A DNA stretch of 64,000 bases from Melieria omissa. Lineage: Eukaryota; Arthropoda; Insecta; Diptera; Ulidiidae. Shown here piece after piece: positions 44,927 to 56,680 of the stretch (the first letter of the stretch is position 1; every line of letters starts with the position of its first letter). The notes under the pieces were generated by a model. The model was not told the origin of the DNA. It did no database searches and saw only the letters and a program-made list of their open reading frames with translations. Position numbers and translations under genes: made by a program. Location of the stretch: NCBI GenBank assembly GCA_963971225.1, contig OZ020267.1, positions 70,655,718-70,719,717 on the forward strand, given 5' to 3'.

Positions 44927-47089
44927 CTTACTTACTTAACTGGCCATAACAACCCGTTATCGGGTTACGGCCTGCCGCAAAACTTCTCTCCAGGCGCCTC
45001 TGCTTCGCGCGCGCCTTCTCCAGTTGGTCACACCAAGAGATACCAGGGCCTCTTCCACTTGGTCCTTCCACCGGAGACACGGCCTCCCTCTTCGCCGTCG
45101 ACCTCCAACCATCGCATCGAATACCTTTTTCGCCGGAGCTTCATCGTCCATGCGGCAGACATGACCGAGCCAGCGTAGCCGCTGGATGTTAACTCGCTGC
45201 GCTACGTCCATGTCCTTATACAGCTCATACAGCTCGTTATTGGTTCGTATGCGATAGTCGTCACCAACCCGAACAGGGCCGAAGATTTTGCGAAGCACCT
45301 TCCTCTCGAACACTCCAAGGGCCGCTATGTCGTTTCGTGTCATTGTCCATGCTTCAGCGCCATAGAGGAGCACGGGCAAGATAAGCGTCCTATAGAGTGA
45401 AAGTTTTGTCGGTCGAGAGAGGTCTCTACTTCTCAATTGCCTACCGAGACCGTCGTAGCACCTGTTGGCAAGAGTTATCCTTCGCTTTATCTCCAGACTG
45501 ACATCATTGCTGCTGTTGATGGCGGTGCCAAGGTAGACGAATTCCTTGACAACTTCAAAAGCATACCTGTCGGCCTCGACGTGAGACCCTAGCCGCTGCG
45601 AGTCCCTGCGTGTAGACAGCATATACTTCGTCTTGCCCTCATTTACCACCAGACCCATTTTGGCAGATTCTCTTTCGATAGCCGCAAAGGCAGCGGTGAC
45701 ATCTCGCTTGTTACGTCCGATGACATCAATATCATCAGCGTAAGCAAGGAGCTGGACACTTTTGTTGAAAATTGTGCCATTACGATGTACACCGGCCTTG
45801 CGCAGAACACTCTCCATGGTGAAGTTGAAGAGGTCGCAGGACAAAGGATCGCCCTGTCTGAAACCTCGAACGGTATCAAAGGGGTCGGAGAGGTCACTTC
45901 CAACCTTGACGGAGCTGCGCGTATTGCTCAACGTCGCTCTGCAAAGTCTAACGAGCTTTGCAGGGATACCAAGTTCAGACAATGCGGCATATAGGCGATC
46001 CCTTATCGGGCTATCGAATGCTGCCTTGTAATCGATGAAGAGATGGTGTGTATCGATTTGGTTCTCATGGGTCTTCTCCAGGATTTGGCGTAGAGTGAAT
46101 ATCTGGTCGATGGTGGACTTACCAGGTCTAAAGCCGCACTGATAAGGTCCAATCAGCGCCTTGGCGAGTGGCTTTAGTCTTTCACATAATACGCTCGTCA
46201 GGACCTTGTATGCAATGGGAAGTAGGCTGATACCCCTGTAGTTGGCGCATATTGTTGGGTCGCCTTTCTTCAGCACAGGACAAAGGGCACTGAGGTTCCA
46301 ATCGTTGGGCATTCGTTCCTCCAGCCATATTTTGCAAATGAGCTGATGCATGCACCCAATCAGCTCACCGCCGCCGGCCTTGAACAATTCAGCTGGTAGC
46401 CCATCCGGCCCTGCAGCTTTGTTGTTCTTGAGTCGCTGGATAGCGACCCGGACCTCGTCATGGCTGGGCGGTGGCACATCCACACCGTCGTCGTCGATTG
46501 GTGCCATCTGGACATCTTCACCACTGGCGGTATTGTTCCTTTCGTCGCCTGCGAGCAGCTTGGTGAAGTGCTCCTTCCACAACCTCAGCACACCCTGCGC
46601 ATCCGTAACCAGATCCCCGTTTTCGTCTCTGCAAGAAGATGCCCCAGGCTTAAATCCTTCCGTAAGACGCTTAACTTTTTGGAAGAATTTTCGGGCGTCA
46701 TTCCTGCTCCTGCACTCCTCGATTTCCTCACGCTCGCGCCTTTCTTGCTCCCGTTTCTTGCGTCTAAAAAGGCACCTCTCTTTCTTCCTCTCCTCCCGGT
46801 ATTTTTCTGTCATGGCTCGCGTGGCGGCCGACTGCAGGGTCTTCTTGTATGCAGCATTCTTCACTGCAGTGGCTGCGCGACACTCTTCGTCGTACCATTG
46901 GTTTTTTGGTGGTGGGCGTCGAAAACCAAGGACATTTTCTGCGGCGGCGCGCATAGAGTGGGATAAGTGAGCCCATAATCCGCCGATGTCATCAGGTGGA
47001 GAGGGGGAGCGACCGAGCTGGTTGGAGAGTTGAGCGGAGTAGACTTCGGCTACCCCTTGTGATCGCAGCTTACTGATGTCCAGCTTTCC
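44927..47089 (-). mobile_element. RTE-clade LINE, 5'-truncated
   Basis: The minus-strand element runs from 47089 (in the linker after the missing endonuclease) to a short 3' UTR. A perfect hairpin forms there between AACCCG and CGGGTT (44951-44966). The tail is GTTAAGTAAGTAAGTAAG, an RTE-like microsatellite tail. CCCACACAC occurs on both sides (about 44914-44923 and 47089-47097) and may be the target duplication, though it is low in complexity. The G+C content of the element stands out strongly from its AT-rich surroundings. Confidence 0.9.
44957..47089 (-). CDS. RTE-type reverse transcriptase, intact frame lacking endonuclease
   Basis: About 710 codons without a stop or frameshift, entered from the truncation point (KLDISKLRSQG) and ending ...EVLRQAVTR stop at 44957. 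Numbered from the frame's first start codon (47155), an arginine/glutamate-rich coiled segment spans 118-165. The RT fingers follow with NNKAAGPDGLPAE (244-256) and YRGISLLPIAYKVL (306-319). Motif A is FIDYKAAFDS with its catalytic Asp at 375, QGDPLS sits at 434-439 and motif C YADD at 472-475. The C-terminal end holds WLGHVCRMDD and a basic GGRRRRGRP stretch. The motif set is that of RTE/BovB-clade elements. The first 23 codons of the frame come from flanking CA repeat and are not element sequence. No endonuclease, so this copy could not mobilise itself. Confidence 0.93.
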   Translation of the reverse strand, partial: GKLDISKLRSQGVAEVYSAQLSNQLGRSPSPPDDIGGLWAHLSHSMRAAAENVLGFRRPPPKNQWYDEECRAATAVKNAAYKKTLQSAATRAMTEKYREERKKERCLFRRKKREQERREREEIEECRSRNDARKFFQKVKRLTEGFKPGASSCRDENGDLVTDAQGVLRLWKEHFTKLLAGDERNNTASGEDVQMAPIDDDGVDVPPPSHDEVRVAIQRLKNNKAAGPDGLPAELFKAGGGELIGCMHQLICKIWLEERMPNDWNLSALCPVLKKGDPTICANYRGISLLPIAYKVLTSVLCERLKPLAKALIGPYQCGFRPGKSTIDQIFTLRQILEKTHENQIDTHHLFIDYKAAFDSPIRDRLYAALSELGIPAKLVRLCRATLSNTRSSVKVGSDLSDPFDTVRGFRQGDPLSCDLFNFTMESVLRKAGVHRNGTIFNKSVQLLAYADDIDVIGRNKRDVTAAFAAIERESAKMGLVVNEGKTKYMLSTRRDSQRLGSHVEADRYAFEVVKEFVYLGTAINSSNDVSLEIKRRITLANRCYDGLGRQLRSRDLSRPTKLSLYRTLILPVLLYGAEAWTMTRNDIAALGVFERKVLRKIFGPVRVGDDYRIRTNNELYELYKDMDVAQRVNIQRLRWLGHVCRMDDEAPAKKVFDAMVGGRRRRGRPCLRWKDQVEEALVSLGVTNWRRRARSRGAWREVLRQAVTR

Positions 47090-47139
47090 CCACACACACA
47101 CACATACAAAACGGCATAAGTAAGATTTATGCGGAGGGT

Positions 47140-47640
47140 AAAAAATAAAATACAATAAAATAAAATAAAATAAAATAAAATAAAATTAAATAAAATAAAA
47201 TAAAATAAAATAATATAAAATAATATAAAATAAAATAAAATAAAATAAAATAAAATAAAATAAAATAAAATAAAATAAAATAAAATAAAATAAAATAAAA
47301 TAAAATAAAATAAAATAAAATAAAATAAAATAAAATAAAATAAAAAATAAAATATAAAATAATAAAATAAAATAAAAAAAATAAAATAAAATAAAATAAA
47401 ATAAAATAAAATAAAATAAAATAAAATAAAATAAAACAAAATAAAATAAAATAAAATAAAATTAAATTAATTAAAATTAAATTCAAAAAATACTATAAAA
47501 TAAAAAAATTTAATAAAATAAAATAGAACAAAATAAAACAAAATAAAATAAAATTAAATTAAATTAAAAAAAAACAAAATAAAATAAAAAAATAAAATAT
47601 AAAATAAAAAAAATAAATAAATTAATTTAATTTAATTTTT
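47140..47640. repeat. Pentanucleotide AAAAT/TAAAA microsatellite
   Basis: Near-perfect AAAAT repeats from 47143 to about 47465, then degenerate AT-rich copies to 47640. It adjoins a CA repeat and the 5' end of the RTE insertion. Long frames across it on the minus strand (about 120 codons of FYFIL) are repeat artefacts. Confidence 0.95.
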
Positions 47641-48945
47641 TTTATATTGAGCTACAGTTTGGTTTTCGGTATTTGTTGTTATTGCTTTTGTAGTAACAGT
47701 TTTTTTTAACAAAATGTTAAAAAAGTAATACTTGAATACTTAAAAATGTACTCAATGTTTTCGCTGCTAGCTTCAAACTGAGCTAAACTTGAGCTTTTTC
47801 TGCTAATTTACATTTCGTTTTTCTCTTTGACCTCGTTTTGTGCGCCTCACACACTTTGCTGCCATCAATTTAAAAGTGTTAAAATTCCCAGCAAACGAAA
47901 TTAACCACAACAGTTAAATAAGATACTAGAAAAACCAAATCTTTCCGCTCAGTCTAAGGTTCCACCACAAATGTGTGTGAGGCAACCAATTAAAATTCTC
48001 AACTGACCACAAAATTAGGCAAAGAACTCTCTTTTTCACACACACACACTCTCACTTATGTTCAGTTTCGCACTGTGTGCTTTTTAGGTTGCAATTCGGC
48101 CAATTCAGTGTAGCTGGTTGCGGCATTTAATTGAAAATAATCCGCATCATTTGTAAAATTCCTCAAATATTCAACGAACAAATTCCAAACAAAGGGATTA
48201 CAATAAATTTGCATAATTCAGAAAGTTGTACGTATCGTAATGAACACATACACTAACATTCACAAACACACTGGCGCTCTCATTATTCACACATACACAC
48301 ACACACATACAAATGAACGTACTGCCTTTGGCACTTAGAAGTTGCAGTGCTTGCTATGTGTGCTTACAAAGTTTTAGTTGTAGTTGTAGTGAAAATAATT
48401 TTACCAGCAGGGAAAGCAGCAGACAATGGGCGATCGAGGGTGGCCAAAAACTAATCTTAAGGGGTGCACTCCTATGGTGCATGTGGCACAAAGAGGTTGG
48501 AGGATGGCGCCAGACTTAAGCACATAAGTTGCTGTGGCATTGCAGATCGTCTGGAATGTTGGGAGCGATTTAAAAAAAGTTGTCAATTGTTGACCGCATT
48601 GCAACAGGTGTTGCTGGTGTCAGTACAGGACGTTTTGAAATGAGTTTTTGATGTAATAATGACAAAGGTGTCAGATTTCGATATAAAGTGTCAAAGTGTT
48701 AAAGATTTTGATATAAAGAAGTGAATCAACAAAAATACAAAATATCTTAGTGCGAATTTCAAAACAACAGCGAAGCGTTTCCCTCTCTATGGATGTTTCT
48801 ACTGCATCTACAAATGGGTCTGAAAAGTTTTCAACTTGAATATGAAAATGGCAGCACTCCTTTCGAAAAGTTAGAAAATCTATTTGAGCCTCTTTTCAAT
48901 GGTACTCAACAAAATTTCAGTCATTTTGTATGCTCAGTGGTTGCT
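47641..48945. other. Unique intron-like stretch
   Basis: No gene recognised; CA tracts near 48042 and 48295-48310. Confidence 0.5.
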
Positions 48946-48949
48946 TGGC

Positions 48950-49975
48950 AACGGTTTGAGTTGGTCAATGTGGGTGTTTTTGTGACAAAGGTTTGACTCA
49001 ATCGTTGTGAGTGTTTTTGTGACAATAGTTTGAGTTTGTCGATGTAAGCAATTTTGTGTTTTTCATAGAGGTTTGAGTCAGAAAATTTGAGTGTTCTTGG
49101 GTCAATGGTTTGAGTAAGTCGATGAGTCGATGATGATGTTTTTGTGACAATGTTTTGAGTTAATCGATCTAAGTAAGTTTTTTTATAATGGTTTGAGTCA
49201 GTCCATTTAAGTGTTTTTGTGACAATGGTTTAAGTCAGTCAACACACTCACTTTGTGACAATGTTTTGAGTTAATCGATGTGAGTTTTTTGTGGCAGGGG
49301 TTTGAGTAATGTCGATGTAAGTGTTTTTGTGACAATGGGTTAAGTTATTCAATGTAAATAAATTGGTTTTTTATAGTGGTTTGAGTCAGTCAATTTAAGT
49401 GCTTTTATGACAATGTTTTGAGCTTGTCGATGAGAGTGTTTTTGTGACAATGTTTTGAGTTAATCGATGCAAGTAAGTTTTTTTATAGTGGTTTGAGTCA
49501 ATTCGTTTAAGTGTTTTTGTGACAATGGTTTAAGTCAGTCAACACACTCACTTTGTGATAATTTTTTGAGTTAGGCGATGAGAGTAATTTTGGGAAAATG
49601 GTTTGAGTCAGTCGATGTGTGATGGTTTGTGGCAACGGTTTGAGTCACTCAATTTTAGTGTTCTTGGGACAATGTTTTGAGTTTGTGGATGTGAGTGTTT
49701 TTGCGACAATGTTTTGAGTTAGTCGATGTGAATGTTTTTGGGACCATGTTTTGTGTTAATCGATATGCGTTTTTTTGTGGCAGGGGTTTGAGTAAGTCGA
49801 TGTGAGTGTTTTGCAAAAATGTCTTGAGCCAGTCGATTGAGTGTTCATGCCACAATGGTTTGAGTTGGTCAATGTGAGTAATTTGGTGACAATGGTTTGA
49901 GTTAGTCGATGAGTTTATAGATTGAGTGCTTTTCATTCGAAATTTTGAGTAATGAGTAATCTTGTGACAATGTTA
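48950..49975. repeat. Minisatellite, about 43-bp unit, over 20 copies
   Basis: The unit contains GTTTGAGTYAGTCGATGTGAGTG and TTTTTGTGACAATG. A longer block (TTTTTTATAGTGGTTTGAG to CAACACACTCACTTTGTGA) recurs at about 49180 and 49480, showing a higher-order duplication of about 300 bp. A 93-codon minus-strand frame (49655-49936) is a repeat artefact. Confidence 0.92.
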
Positions 49976-52900
49976 GAGGATAGAGCAGTCAATTAATATG
50001 CAATGAAAGACCAGTTGGACACTGTGTAGAGGGACTCGGCATAATCATTTACCACCAGAACATTGTGCAAAGCTGTGCTTAAAGGTGACTGTACCAACTT
50101 GGGAGACAATAAACATAAGTAATTTTAAAGAAGTGCAATTACCTGACTATAACTTCGCTCAAATTCACCAAATTGCATCAGACAATTGTCAAATCTAAGA
50201 GAACAAGATAGCAGAGGCTTTGAACAAGTTCCAGGACATGTTTCTCATATATTGAATAACATCGCTCAAGCACACCAAATGGTGTTAGACCCTCGTTGAG
50301 TTAAAGTGTGACAGATAGCAATGACTATGAATGTGTCCAAACAACTCGTTTGTCACATATGGAATCAAGATTCAGATCTAAAAATATATTAAATTCGCTC
50401 ATTGGCAAAAAAACGTTACGAATGCAAATTTGCAAGGCTCTATTTGAATGGGTTAAAGATAAGGTAGCATCGCTGTTAGAAGTGTGAAGATTTGCAAAGA
50501 GATTATATAGAAAAATAAAAATAAATTTGAAGAATAACTGCCTTGTATTTTTTTTTAGGAAGTTTTCAGACTTGAAGGGTTCAACTTAAGTGTCCATAAA
50601 TACTTCTTGCAGAAGCCTGTTTACTTATATTTAATTCCTTTCAAAAGGAAAGCAAGGTTTTGAATTAGTAACTAAGGATATCTCTTGCACTTTAGCTCAT
50701 ATAAAAAAAACCATACACAATTAAACTGAGGCAATCGGCTTTCATTTTCCAATTAAAATTGTTTAGAATTACGTAAAAGGCCAAAGAAGAGTGAAGAATT
50801 TTAGAAATAATAACTCACAAAGGTATTCACAATTACTAAGCGAGACATATCAACAACAACAACAACAACAACAACTTTATTTTGCTACACACAACTAACA
50901 ACAAAACACACACCAACACACTGTACTCAGACAGATTTCATATACTCCGGTTTGTTGTTGGCAAAGATTGTTGCACACCACCCGAAAGCGGCAACAAGCA
51001 GCCAATTACGTCGTACGCGTTAAACCCTAACAACTGTAAAACAGTGAAAGTATGAAAATCGGCTTAAGCGCTGTGCAAGCGAGTTGAGAAGTTTTCAAGG
51101 AAGCGGCCAACAGTTGACTTTGCAGCGCTGCTACGTTGATTTCATACTTTTGTTGTTGTTGTTGTAGTGTGTTCTAATTAAACAAGGCAATGAAACCATT
51201 TTGTTGTTGGTGTGTAAAAAAAAAAAAAACTACTGCAGCAACTTGAGCTCAGCCCAAATTTATCTACGCAACTGAACAGAGCGATTGACTTTAGCTGTCG
51301 ACCCGTTGACTGTTGCACCGTTGCAAAGTATTGTTGCACGTTTGCTGAAAACCGTAGCGCATTGTCGGAAATACTCACATTGCAGTTGAAATTGTTGGTG
51401 TCAAGGTGGGTGTGGCAACAACAACAGTTGTGCGATATAGCTTGCAGTTTGAAACTACTGGCCTGGCCAGACAATTGAATTTTGCCATTACCTGCGGCAG
51501 GCGCTCTCTCATCCTCTCTATCCGCTCTATTGGTCGCTCTCTTCCGCTTGGTGTGTCGTTTGGCTTTTCCGTTATCTCCATATAACCAGCTACCAGCATG
51601 CGTGCGTTGATTTTTTGTCTTTTTTTCATATAGAACTTTGCATCCACTTTTTCTCCCCCTCTCACAGGGCGAGCTACCTGCATACGTGCAACACGGCGTA
51701 TAAAAAGTTTAGACTTTTCGTAGCTCTTGTTTGTTGTTGTTGTTGTTTTTGTTGCATACACTCGAACGCAAAAGTTGGCCGGCCACATTTTCCAACTACG
51801 CTTTTGTTGTTGTTATTGTTGTTGGCGCAGCGCATAGGTAACAAAAATTGTAGTTAATTAGTGTTGCCAATGCAAACTTTTAATGCCTGTAAAATTCCGT
51901 TTTGTTTGTTGGTGTTATTTTTATTTTGTTTGTTACAAACATTTTCATTTGAATTTCTGTTTTAAGTTGTTGATAGAATAGTTTGTTGTTAGATATTTTG
52001 TGAAAAAAAAAATTGCAAAATTTAAATTACAAAAAGCATTTCTAATTGTGCGCAATTTGTTGTTGTTTGAGCTTGTTTGTTGCAAAAACAATAATGTTAA
52101 AGTATTTTAATTGGCGCTTTATGAGCATTAAAAGTCTAAAACAGTCTACGAAAAAAGCACACAAATTGTTGGTGCATTAAACACACATATGAAGACACAC
52201 ACACTCACACAAGGCAAACACATTTCAAAATCTGCTGCTTGCTGGCTTAAGTTGGTCTACGTTTGTTGTAGTTGTAGTCACTTGTGTAACTTTCATACAC
52301 TTTTATTTATTGGGAAAAAGTTGTTGTTGCTGTTTTTGTTCTTACTTGAAAAGAATTTAAGCTTCGAACACATTGAACACAGCAGCGATACAACTGCATT
52401 TGTCGAAGCATAGAATCAGAATGTTTTTATACAGACAGTTATTTTGATGACTACAGACGTTTGTATGACCACCGACTACAGTTGTGGCTCTGGTCAACCT
52501 TAGAACTATTTCTAATTTTTAGGCAACAAAATCAAACAATTAGTATCACTGCTTCAAAACTGATGTTTTTAATGATTAAAAAAAATGATTGTGGTGCTGT
52601 TGCTGTTGCTTTCATTGTAATCAACGCACTGCAACGATTGAAGCTGACGACACCTTGTAGTCGTGTGGCACTGTCGCTGCTGTCCTCAATGTGTTTGGGC
52701 CATTGAGCAGCACTGTGCGCCAGTAGTTACAGTAAAGAGCAGCAACTGGTCGCTGTGCCAACGTTGCATAGCCAACAAATTAACTATAAAAGCCAGTACA
52801 CAGACATTAAATACCCAAAGTGAGCAAGCAAAATGTGGAAAGTGGCAGCAAAAGAAAATGCAGGACTAACAAGGAAAGAAGCAATCGAAGTTTTGCTGTC

Positions 52901-54569
52901 GACTTTACTGCAAAAGTATTCATTTCAGCATAAATTTTTTTATTGCTATACTTTTGCTGCCCTAGTTGCATTGTATTATTGCTTCTTGATTGATTCTTCA
53001 ACTTAAAAAGGATTACCAATTCCTGAAAATACTTTGAACTTTTGCCCGAGCAGCTCAATATCCACTTTTTATTTCTTAAAAAAAAATAATAATAATATCT
53101 CTCAAGTGTTTTTCGCAAAATGGCTCAACATTTGCATACAAAATGTTTGCACCACTTCATTCAATCATTAAAATTTAATTACTCAGTTTAATTGTTTTTT
53201 TCTGAAATTCGTTCTTTCTTATCTAAATTCCTGGAAGTGCTATCAACTTCAGTCAAAGCAGCTCAATATTCTCATTTCTCCGATATATTTCACCAAACAG
53301 TTCAACATTTGCATTAAATTTCAGTACCTTTCAATTACTAACTTTTAAAGTACAGTTACATTTTTTTTAACATTTCTCTCTCAAATACTTAAAAACTTTT
53401 CCCATAGCAATTCAAAATTTTCAGCTCCATATTTCTATTTAAGCCTTTTTCACCTCTTGTACCCAACATAATTGCGCATTTTACTTCACTCATTAATACT
53501 TTACAAAAAACCAAAAACAAAAAAACTACTTCATCCAACTATTAAAAACTTTTGCTCAAAGCAGCTCAGTAAGAAGTTTCAACAGATTTTTTTTGCTGTT
53601 CAACTTTTGGCACTTTTGACTTCCTTTTATTCGTTGCCTTTGTGCTCATTGACTATTTATCTTTTATCTTTGCATTTTGCTTTGTGGATTTTTACTTTGG
53701 GTTTCTCTTACTTTTTTGCATATAGTTTTACATTTTACCGATTTCCAGCACTGCACTTCATTTACAAGCGAATTGCTGGTAAAAAATTGCTCCAATTTCT
53801 GCACTTCACTTTCATTGGACTCATTGCAGTCAGCGTTGCATCCCACAGCTGATTATTTTTTATTATACTTTTGACACATATTTTCAAACAAATGTCAAAA
53901 ATGCCATGCAACACAACAAAAAGCGATCAGATTAACATTAACTCAGCAACCGTGCATGTTTTTCTTCTATGGGTTTGTTGTTGAACCTGAAAGTTAGTAA
54001 CACTTCAAGTGCATTTGTAGCGTATTTGTTGCACAATGGCAACCCAAAAAGCAGTGATAATTCTTAACTTTTACAGGGATTTTTCCATCATTTTAAAAAA
54101 TATCTAATAATTAAAAAAATTGTTAAATATTTTAATTTTTTGCTTCTAATTTTTTTCATAAATTATTTTTTTAACAAATTCAATTTTAAAAAATTTTGTC
54201 TAAAAATAAATAAAAAAATGTGTTTGAAATTTTATAGCTTGTTTTCAATTATTTTAAAAATAAAGATTTTGAAAAAAAAATCAAACATTTTTAAAATTTT
54301 TTCAATCTACTAGGAATTCTATTTGGGAAATATAAAAAATTTATTTATTATTTATTTTTAAAAAATTAAAACTTTTTAAAATTGTTTGAATTGTTATTAA
54401 ATATTTTTTAAAAGTAAAAAAAAATTTAGAAATATTTAAAAATGGTTAAAATTAAGTTCTATTAGAATTATTATTAGAAATATTAGAAAATTTTAAAAAT
54501 TATTACAAGTTAAAAAATAATCAAAAATAAATAATATATACCATATATATATAAATAAAATTAAATCTA
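49976..54569. other. Unique AT-rich stretch
   Basis: No gene recognised in 4.6 kb. CAA repeat at 50853-50873, GTT repeats near 51147, 51732 and 51802. A GC-richer patch at 51380-51700 gives a 137-codon minus-strand frame with no family match. 52900-53560 contains loosely repeated AGCAGCTCAATATT elements. 54090-54560 is A/T-only. Confidence 0.5.
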
Positions 54570-56680
54570 TACTTCTATACTAAAGCAAGTGTGACGGTTT
54601 TTGAGCCACAATCAGGCAAAAACCACTGAACCGATTTAGATGAAATAAGCACCAAACATTTTTGTATCTGTGGGAATGGTACATAGGCTATATGAGAATG
54701 ACCACGCCCCCTTCTTACGACCACTATGGTAACAAAACTCATCTATGGTATGCTTTTGTAAGGCAATATGGGTATCAAACGATGCAGCGTGTCACTGCGG
54801 CAAATATAGGCTAATATATAATATAATATAATATAATATAATATAATATAATATAATATAATATAATATAATATAATATAATATAATATAATATAATATA
54901 ATATAATATAATATAATATAATATAATATAATATAATATAATATAATATAATATAATATAATATAATATAATATAATATAATATAATATAATATAATATA
55001 ATATAATATAATATAATATAATATAATATAATATAATATAATATAATATAATATAATATAATATAATATAATATAATATAATATAATATAATATAATATA
55101 ATATAATATAATATAATATAATATAATATAATATAATATAATATAATATAATATAATATAATATAATATAATATAATATAATATAATATAATATAATATA
55201 ATATAATATAATATAATATAATATAATATAATATAATATAATATAATATAATAATATAATATAATATAATATAATCGGCCACGCCCACTTTCCGTGCTCA
55301 CTAAACTAACAAAACGAAGCTATGGTACATGTTGGTAAATCAGTATTAATACCAAATGATTCCGTGTTTCATTGATGTTAACATAGGATATATAAGATTG
55401 ACCACGCCCACCTGATATGTCTTTTCATCACGCCCACTATAATAACAAATCAGCCATGGTATATTTGTCGTAGCAATATGGGTATCAAATGATTCAGCGT
55501 ATCATTGCGGCAAACATAGGCTATAACATAATCGGCCACGCCCACTACACGTACAAAATGAAGTTACGGTACATGTCCGTAAATCAGTAGGTATTAATGA
55601 TTCCAAATAATTCCGTGTTTCATTGATGTTAACGTACGATATATAAGATTGTCCACGCCCATCTGATATGCCTTTTCGCCACGCCCACTATAATAAATCA
55701 TGGCCATGGTATATTTGTCATAGCAATATGGGTATCAAACGATTCAGCGTGTCATTGCGGCAAACATAGGCTATAATATAATCAGCCACGCCCACTTTCC
55801 GCGCCCACTACACTTACAAAACGAAGCTACGGTGCATGTCCGTAAATCAGTAGGTATTAATTATTCCAAATGATTCCGTGTTTTGTTGATGTTAACATAG
55901 GATATAGAAGATTAACCACGCCTACTTAATACGCCTGCTCGCCATGATCACTATAATAACAAATCAGCCATGATATATATGTCACAGCAATATGGGTATC
56001 AAACGATTTAGCGATTCGATAGGGGGAATGGGGTGGGTTTTTGACAAGGGGGCGTGGCACCGCCCATACAATTTAAATTTTCAATATGGAACATCTTCGG
56101 AATCATAAATCGGGCAGCATTAAAATTTGGTGCGGGGCCACCGTTTAGATGTGCCGTTTCACTGGTAAAACTTTGTGAGCGTTGGACAAGGGGCGTGGCA
56201 CTTTTTAAGCGACCTTATTGTTTTCAATAACTTTGGAACCTGAAATCACACATCAAGATATTTGGCACATACTTACGATTTCGACGTGCCCTTCGACAGG
56301 GAGAGTAGGGTTGGTATTAGACGAGGGGCATGGCACCGCCCATACAACCCAAATTTTTAATGTGGAATAGCTTCGGAACAATAAGTTGGAAAACTTTGAA
56401 GTTTTGTATACCATCGTCCCGTAGATGAGTCACTACTGGCAAAATTTTATGGGCGTTGACAAGGGACGCGGTACATTTTTTGCGACTGAAATTTTCCGCG
56501 TAACTTTGGAACTGAAAGTCGCATATAAATGAAACCGGGTCACATCCTTCGACTGGAGGAATAGATTGGGCATTACATAAAGAGGCGTGGCATCGCCCAT
56601 AGAGTGTAGTATGAAACATGATTTATTGGGCCCATTGACTTCAAACTTGCGTGCAAAGCCGCAGGGTCCTATTAGTTGTT
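54570..56680 (+). mobile_element. Helitron-like non-autonomous repeat with internal tandem units
   Basis: Starts with CTATACTAAAGCAAGTGTG and ACCACTGAACCGATTTAGA, a style common at Helitron-like insect repeats, and ends near GCAAAGCCGCAGGGTCC-TATTAGT. The interior has units of about 250 bp (GGGTATCAAACGATTCAGCG, CGGCCACGCCCAC) at about 54770, 55480, 55730 and 55995. Units of about 275 bp (ACAAGGGGGCGTGGCACCGC, ATTTTTAATGTGGAATAGC) follow at about 56035, 56310 and 56575. The second type matches 38800-39150. No protein is encoded, so the superfamily assignment is uncertain. Confidence 0.55.
54814..55275. repeat. Pentanucleotide ATATA microsatellite, about 92 copies
   Basis: 462 bp of ATATA units with a single phase slip near 55251 (an ATA unit). 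It sits inside the Helitron-like repeat at the point where other units read GGCTATAATATAATCGGCC, so it grew from that short seed. The two minus-strand frames of 169-181 codons (YIILY repeats) are artefacts. Confidence 0.98.

Noticed and set aside
45643..46976. Plus-strand and alternative minus-strand frames of 69-206 codons across the RTE element
   Set aside because: Shadows of the true minus-strand reverse transcriptase frame.
47050..47486. Minus-strand frames of 119-129 codons rich in F, Y, L, I
   Set aside because: Translation of the AAAAT microsatellite beside the RTE element.
54743..55301. Frames of 169-181 codons made of YIILY repeats
   Set aside because: Translation of the ATATA microsatellite.
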